From NCBI GenBank assembly GCA_024699595.1, contig JAILPG010000289.1:1-9531 (forward strand): a stretch of 9,531 bases of DNA, in the 5' to 3' direction. The stretch is from Lachnospiraceae bacterium. Lineage in GTDB: Bacteria; Bacillota_A; Clostridia; Lachnospirales; Lachnospiraceae. The notes beneath the pieces were generated by a model. The model was given only the letters and a program-made list of their open reading frames with translations, was not told where the DNA came from and ran no database searches. Every line of letters begins with the position of its first letter. Within the stretch, counting starts at the first letter, position 1. Both the position numbers and the translations under genes were made by a program. Positions 6,224 through 9,531 of this stretch are shown piece after piece.

Positions 6224-8413
6224 TTGAATCCCTTTAAAAGAACCAAGATCAGACAACCTGTAAATAAAGGTTTGGCCCGTCGCGTTCCCGTAGTCATACA
6301 GCTGGAGGCCCTTGAATGCGGGGCTGCCTGTCTTGCCATGATACTTGCGTATTACGGCAAGTGGATCCCCTTGGAACAGGTCCGCAGGGACTGTGGCGTT
6401 TCAAGAGACGGCTCCAAGGCAGGCAAGGTACTCAAAGCTGCAAGAAATTACGGGCTTGAGGCCAAAGGCTACAGATTTTCTTACGAAGATCTTCGAAATG
6501 ATGCTGCTTTTCCCTGTATTCTTTTCTGGAATAACAACCATTTTGTGGTTCTTAACGGTTTTCGCGGAAGTAAAGCTGTCATAACCGATCCGGCACGGGG
6601 TAAGACCGTTTATACAGAGGAAGCTTTTTTAAAGAGTTATTCCGGGATCTGTCTTACTTTTGAACCAACAGAGGATTTTGTGCCGGAAGGCAAGCCTAAG
6701 AGCGTTATCCGCTTTGCAGGAAAGCGCCTTAAGGGTACGGGCACCATAGCAGCTTTTATCCTTATCACCACTGTAATCTCTTCACTTATGCAGATCATTA
6801 AGCCCGGGTTTTCCAGGGTGTTCGTTGACAGACTACTGACTCACAGGAATCCCGAATGGTTTGTCCCTTTTATTATTGGTATCGCGGCCATAACTCTGAT
6901 ACAGATCGCAGTCCGGGCCATCAACCGGTCTTACAGTCTCAAGCTCAACGGAAAGCTGGCTGTAGTGGGCAATACCACATATATGTGGAAGGTCCTTAAG
7001 CTGCCTATGGAATTTTTCTCTCAGCGCATGTCCGGTGATATACTTTCAAGGCAGAGCCGGAATGCAGAGGTGGCGTCGACCTTCATCAATATGTTTACGC
7101 CCCTTATACTGGATGTGGGCATGGCTTTCTTTTACCTGATCGTGATGTTCAGATACAGTGTTGTTTTGTCGCTTATCGGCATCAGTTCTCTTTTCTTTGA
7201 CTGTGTGATCGCAAGGATCATGGCCAATATACGTACCAACTTAAGCCGTGTGGGTACCAGGGATGCCGCTATGCTTGCAAGTACCACGGTCTCGGGGATA
7301 CAGATGATAGAGACCATCAAAGCAAGCGGAGCCGAGAACGGTTATTTCAGAAAATGGGCCGGATATCAGGCAAGCGTCAACAATAACGAGATCAGGATGA
7401 AAAGGATAAGCCTGTTCCTGGGGCTTATTCCGGAATCGGTCAATATGATGGTAAATGTAGCCATAACCACTATCGGAATTTGGCTTTGCATGAACGGAAA
7501 GTTCACTATCGGTATGATAATGGCTTTTCAAGGCTATCTGTCTTCCTTTATGGATCCTGTGAACAATGTTATTTCGGTCAATTCCTCCATCATCGAGATG
7601 CGCACGGATATGGAGCGTATCGAGGATGTGATGGATTACCCCGAGGATGACCTTGTGAGGGACTTAGACGGTACCGACATTGAATACGGAAAGCTTTCCG
7701 GTAAGGTTGAGCTAAAGGATGTTTCTTTTGGCTATTCTAGGCTTGAGCCTCCTCTCATCGAGCATTTTGATCTCAGTCTCAGACCGGGTAGCAGGATCGC
7801 GCTGGTGGGCCCTTCCGGATGCGGCAAATCCACTGTCGCAAAGCTTTTGTCAGGGCTTTACAGGCAATGGGACGGGGAGATCCTGTTTGACGGAAAGCCA
7901 ATAGATAAGATAGACAAGAGCATTTTCAGAGGATCCGTTGCGGTGGTGGATCAGGACATCACATTATTTGAGGATACCATCGCCAACAATATCAGGATGT
8001 GGGATGAATCCATAGAGGATTTTGCCATGATCATGGCTGCCAGAGATGCAGGTATGCACAATGAGATCATGGCACGTGAGGGCGGATACAACTATAAGCT
8101 CACAGAGAACGGTAACGATTTCTCCGGCGGTCAGAGACAGAGGCTGGAGATCGCCAGAGTCCTTGCGCAGGAGCCAACCATAGTGATACTTGATGAAGCC
8201 ACTTCGGCCCTTGATGCCAAGACCGAGTACGAGGTCACCAAGGCCATCAAGGATCTGGGGATCACCTGTATCATCGTAGCTCACAGACTTTCCACCATCA
8301 GAGACTGTGACGAGATTATAGTGCTCGATAACGGAAAGATCGTGGAGAGGGGCACCCATGAAGAACTTTATCGAAAAGGCGGTGCTTATACGGAGCTGGT
8401 ATGCAGCGACTGA
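6224..8413 (+). CDS. NHLP/NHLM-type bacteriocin export ABC transporter with C39 leader peptidase, permease and ATPase domains
   Basis: This three-domain exporter has 729 aa from the chosen start. The N-terminal C39 peptidase domain shows catalytic C32 (LEALECGAACLAM), H106 (NNNHFVVLNG) and D122 (VITDPARG), so it should be active in cutting double-glycine-type leaders. The membrane domain (about 170-450) includes FFSQRMSGDILSR. The ATPase domain has Walker A GPSGCGKST (529-537), signature FSGGQRQR (633-640), Walker B IVILDE (653-658) and switch His687. No ATG or GTG lies in frame near the domain start. TTG at 6224 (MNPFKRTK...), preceded by AGAAAGG at 6207-6213, avoids overlap with the adaptor gene; the frame stays open back to GTG 6068, which would overlap by 103 bp. 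The usual family length of about 700 aa supports TTG. Export of a leader-bearing, probably modified peptide is inferred from family knowledge. Confidence 0.9.
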   Translation: MNPFKRTKIRQPVNKGLARRVPVVIQLEALECGAACLAMILAYYGKWIPLEQVRRDCGVSRDGSKAGKVLKAARNYGLEAKGYRFSYEDLRNDAAFPCILFWNNNHFVVLNGFRGSKAVITDPARGKTVYTEEAFLKSYSGICLTFEPTEDFVPEGKPKSVIRFAGKRLKGTGTIAAFILITTVISSLMQIIKPGFSRVFVDRLLTHRNPEWFVPFIIGIAAITLIQIAVRAINRSYSLKLNGKLAVVGNTTYMWKVLKLPMEFFSQRMSGDILSRQSRNAEVASTFINMFTPLILDVGMAFFYLIVMFRYSVVLSLIGISSLFFDCVIARIMANIRTNLSRVGTRDAAMLASTTVSGIQMIETIKASGAENGYFRKWAGYQASVNNNEIRMKRISLFLGLIPESVNMMVNVAITTIGIWLCMNGKFTIGMIMAFQGYLSSFMDPVNNVISVNSSIIEMRTDMERIEDVMDYPEDDLVRDLDGTDIEYGKLSGKVELKDVSFGYSRLEPPLIEHFDLSLRPGSRIALVGPSGCGKSTVAKLLSGLYRQWDGEILFDGKPIDKIDKSIFRGSVAVVDQDITLFEDTIANNIRMWDESIEDFAMIMAARDAGMHNEIMAREGGYNYKLTENGNDFSGGQRQRLEIARVLAQEPTIVILDEATSALDAKTEYEVTKAIKDLGITCIIVAHRLSTIRDCDEIIVLDNGKIVERGTHEELYRKGGAYTELVCSD

Positions 8414-8421
8414 CAATGGAT

Positions 8422-8438
8422 AAAGAAAGGCTTTCTTT
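8422..8438 (+). other. Short hairpin over the ribosome-binding region of the second ABC transporter
   Basis: AAAGAAA (8422-8428) and TTTCTTT (8432-8438) are perfect inverted repeats around GGC. The 7-bp A/T-rich stem includes the only purine-rich stretch upstream of ATG 8445. It is too weak and too lacking in GC to be a terminator. It may modulate initiation or favour coupling to translation of the upstream gene. Confidence 0.4.
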
Positions 8439-8444
8439 TGGATA

Positions 8445-9531
8445 ATGAGCTTATTTGAAGAGCAGATAAAGCAAAGAAAACAATACAGTGACGATGCTTT
8501 TGCCGAGGCTTTTTACAGGGTGGCCGATGCCGTTACCGGTAAGAATGTCGCACTTTCCATGCAGAATGATGCTGCAGCCACCAGGGATGCCATCGAAGCT
8601 GTCATGAAATATTACAGAGTCAGGCCCAAAGAGATACCTTCCTCCATCACGGATGTTTACGAACAGCTTGATTATCTCATCAGACCGGAGGGTATGATGA
8701 CAAGGGATGTCAAACTGGAACGCGGATGGTACAGGGATGCATACGGTGCAATGCTTGGCACCCTTAAGGAAGACGGCTCACTTATCGCTTTGATACCTGG
8801 AAAGTTTGGCGGTTATTCCTTTTTTGATCCAAAGACCGGAGTCTTTAGGAGAGTCAGCTCCTCAACAGCGGGACTTATCAGTGATGAGGCCATAAGCTTT
8901 TATAAACAGTTTCCCTTAAGGAAGCTCCATATTCGTGATCTTGGCCTTTTTGCCCTCGGGACACTGAACCTGAGCGATTATGTGTTCTACGGGATAATGA
9001 CTCTTATAGGGACGCTTCTTGGTATCCTGGTTGTAAACATCAATAAGGTCCTTATGTCCAATGTGCTTGAGCTTGGAAGCCTTGGAGTCCTGATAGCCTG
9101 CAGCCTGTTCCTTATCTGTGTCCAATTGTCACAGTTCATATTCCGTATGGCCAATGAGCTGTTCAATGAAAGATTCGATACAAGAATGGACCTTTCTGTG
9201 GAATCAGCCACTATAATGAGGATATTATCCCTGCCTCCGGGCTTTTTCAAGGAGTACAGTTCCGGTGATCTTTCGAGCAGGGCTGATTATATAGGCTCTC
9301 TGTGCAAGATGATCACCTCGGCCATATTCGGGGCCGGGTTTCAGGCTGTATTTTCCCTTGCATACATCAGTCAGATCTTCAGGTTTGCTCCAAAGCTGGT
9401 GCTTCCTTCGGTGATCATTACCCTTGTGACCTTTGCCTTCTCTGTCTTAAGCACCTTCCTTACCATGAATGTCACCAGGCGTAAGATGAACCTTTCAGCC
9501 AAAAGAAGCGGCATGAGCTTCGCTGTCATAG
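8445..9531 (+). CDS. Second NHLP/NHLM-type export ABC transporter, 5' part (truncated by window end)
   Basis: A reading frame opens at ATG 8445 and runs uninterrupted for 362 codons to the window end. The N-terminal region (about 1-160) includes the block GSLIALIPGKFGGYSFFDPK (111-130). A membrane domain follows, with segments near 180-197, 208-234, 290-310 and 318-342 and the ABC exporter motif LSLPPGFFKEYSSGDLSSR (261-279). The layout matches the NHLM class of permease/ATP-binding proteins without peptidase, which pair with the C39-containing transporter. The ATPase domain should lie beyond the window. The start is fixed by a TAA at 8421 in the same frame with no other usable start codon. 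The Shine-Dalgarno is poor: AAGAAAGG at 8423-8430 is 14 nt away and lies in a hairpin. A 31-bp gap separates it from the previous stop. Confidence 0.87.
   Translation, partial: MSLFEEQIKQRKQYSDDAFAEAFYRVADAVTGKNVALSMQNDAAATRDAIEAVMKYYRVRPKEIPSSITDVYEQLDYLIRPEGMMTRDVKLERGWYRDAYGAMLGTLKEDGSLIALIPGKFGGYSFFDPKTGVFRRVSSSTAGLISDEAISFYKQFPLRKLHIRDLGLFALGTLNLSDYVFYGIMTLIGTLLGILVVNINKVLMSNVLELGSLGVLIACSLFLICVQLSQFIFRMANELFNERFDTRMDLSVESATIMRILSLPPGFFKEYSSGDLSSRADYIGSLCKMITSAIFGAGFQAVFSLAYISQIFRFAPKLVLPSVIITLVTFAFSVLSTFLTMNVTRRKMNLSAKRSGMSFAVI

Noticed and set aside
7964..8416. 150-aa - strand open frame opposite the ATPase domain
   Set aside because: It is a mirror of a highly conserved ATPase coding region and has no recognisable motif.

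Overview
The window looks like a chromosomal segment of a low-to-moderate GC Gram-positive anaerobe of the Clostridia, most likely a Lachnospiraceae-type organism. The grounds are the gene order nadD-yqeK-rsfS, a LexA divergent from a LysM cell-division-inhibitor-like gene, a Bacillota-type SOS operator (GAAC-N4-GTTC), strong AGGAGG-type ribosome binding sites, and a short TtcA-family protein. Genus cannot be decided from the sequence alone. No rRNA, tRNA, CRISPR array or insertion sequence was seen.

Region 1 (1-1196): a housekeeping + strand operon made of the 3' end of nadD (NAD synthesis), yqeK (HD-domain Ap4A hydrolase) and rsfS (ribosome silencing factor). It ends in an 11-bp hairpin at 1154-1180 that can serve both rsfS and the convergent lexA.

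Region 2 (1197-2370): an SOS control module. lexA (- strand) and a small LysM membrane protein resembling YneA (+ strand) diverge from a 196-bp regulatory region. It holds two recognisable promoters and a cluster of LexA-box-like sites, one lying directly on the -10 of the LysM gene. The expected logic is that DNA damage triggers LexA self-cleavage, which derepresses lexA and the division inhibitor.

Region 3 (2355-4188): a - strand pair, a TtcA-family PP-loop ATPase followed by a complete tyrosine recombinase. The two reading frames overlap by 14 bp, and the recombinase end overlaps the convergent LysM gene by 16 bp.

Region 4 (4262-9531): a + strand run starting with an AI-2E-family (PerM/YtvI-like) membrane protein. 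It is followed after 25 bp by a peptide-export cassette of the NHLP/NHLM bacteriocin type: a very short HlyD-like adaptor (154 aa), an ABC transporter with an intact C39 leader peptidase, and a second ABC transporter cut by the window end. The N-terminal region of the second transporter looks like a degenerate C39 fold. No precursor peptide or maturation enzyme is in the window, so the cargo must be encoded elsewhere, most plausibly just downstream. This cassette is the most interesting content of the window.
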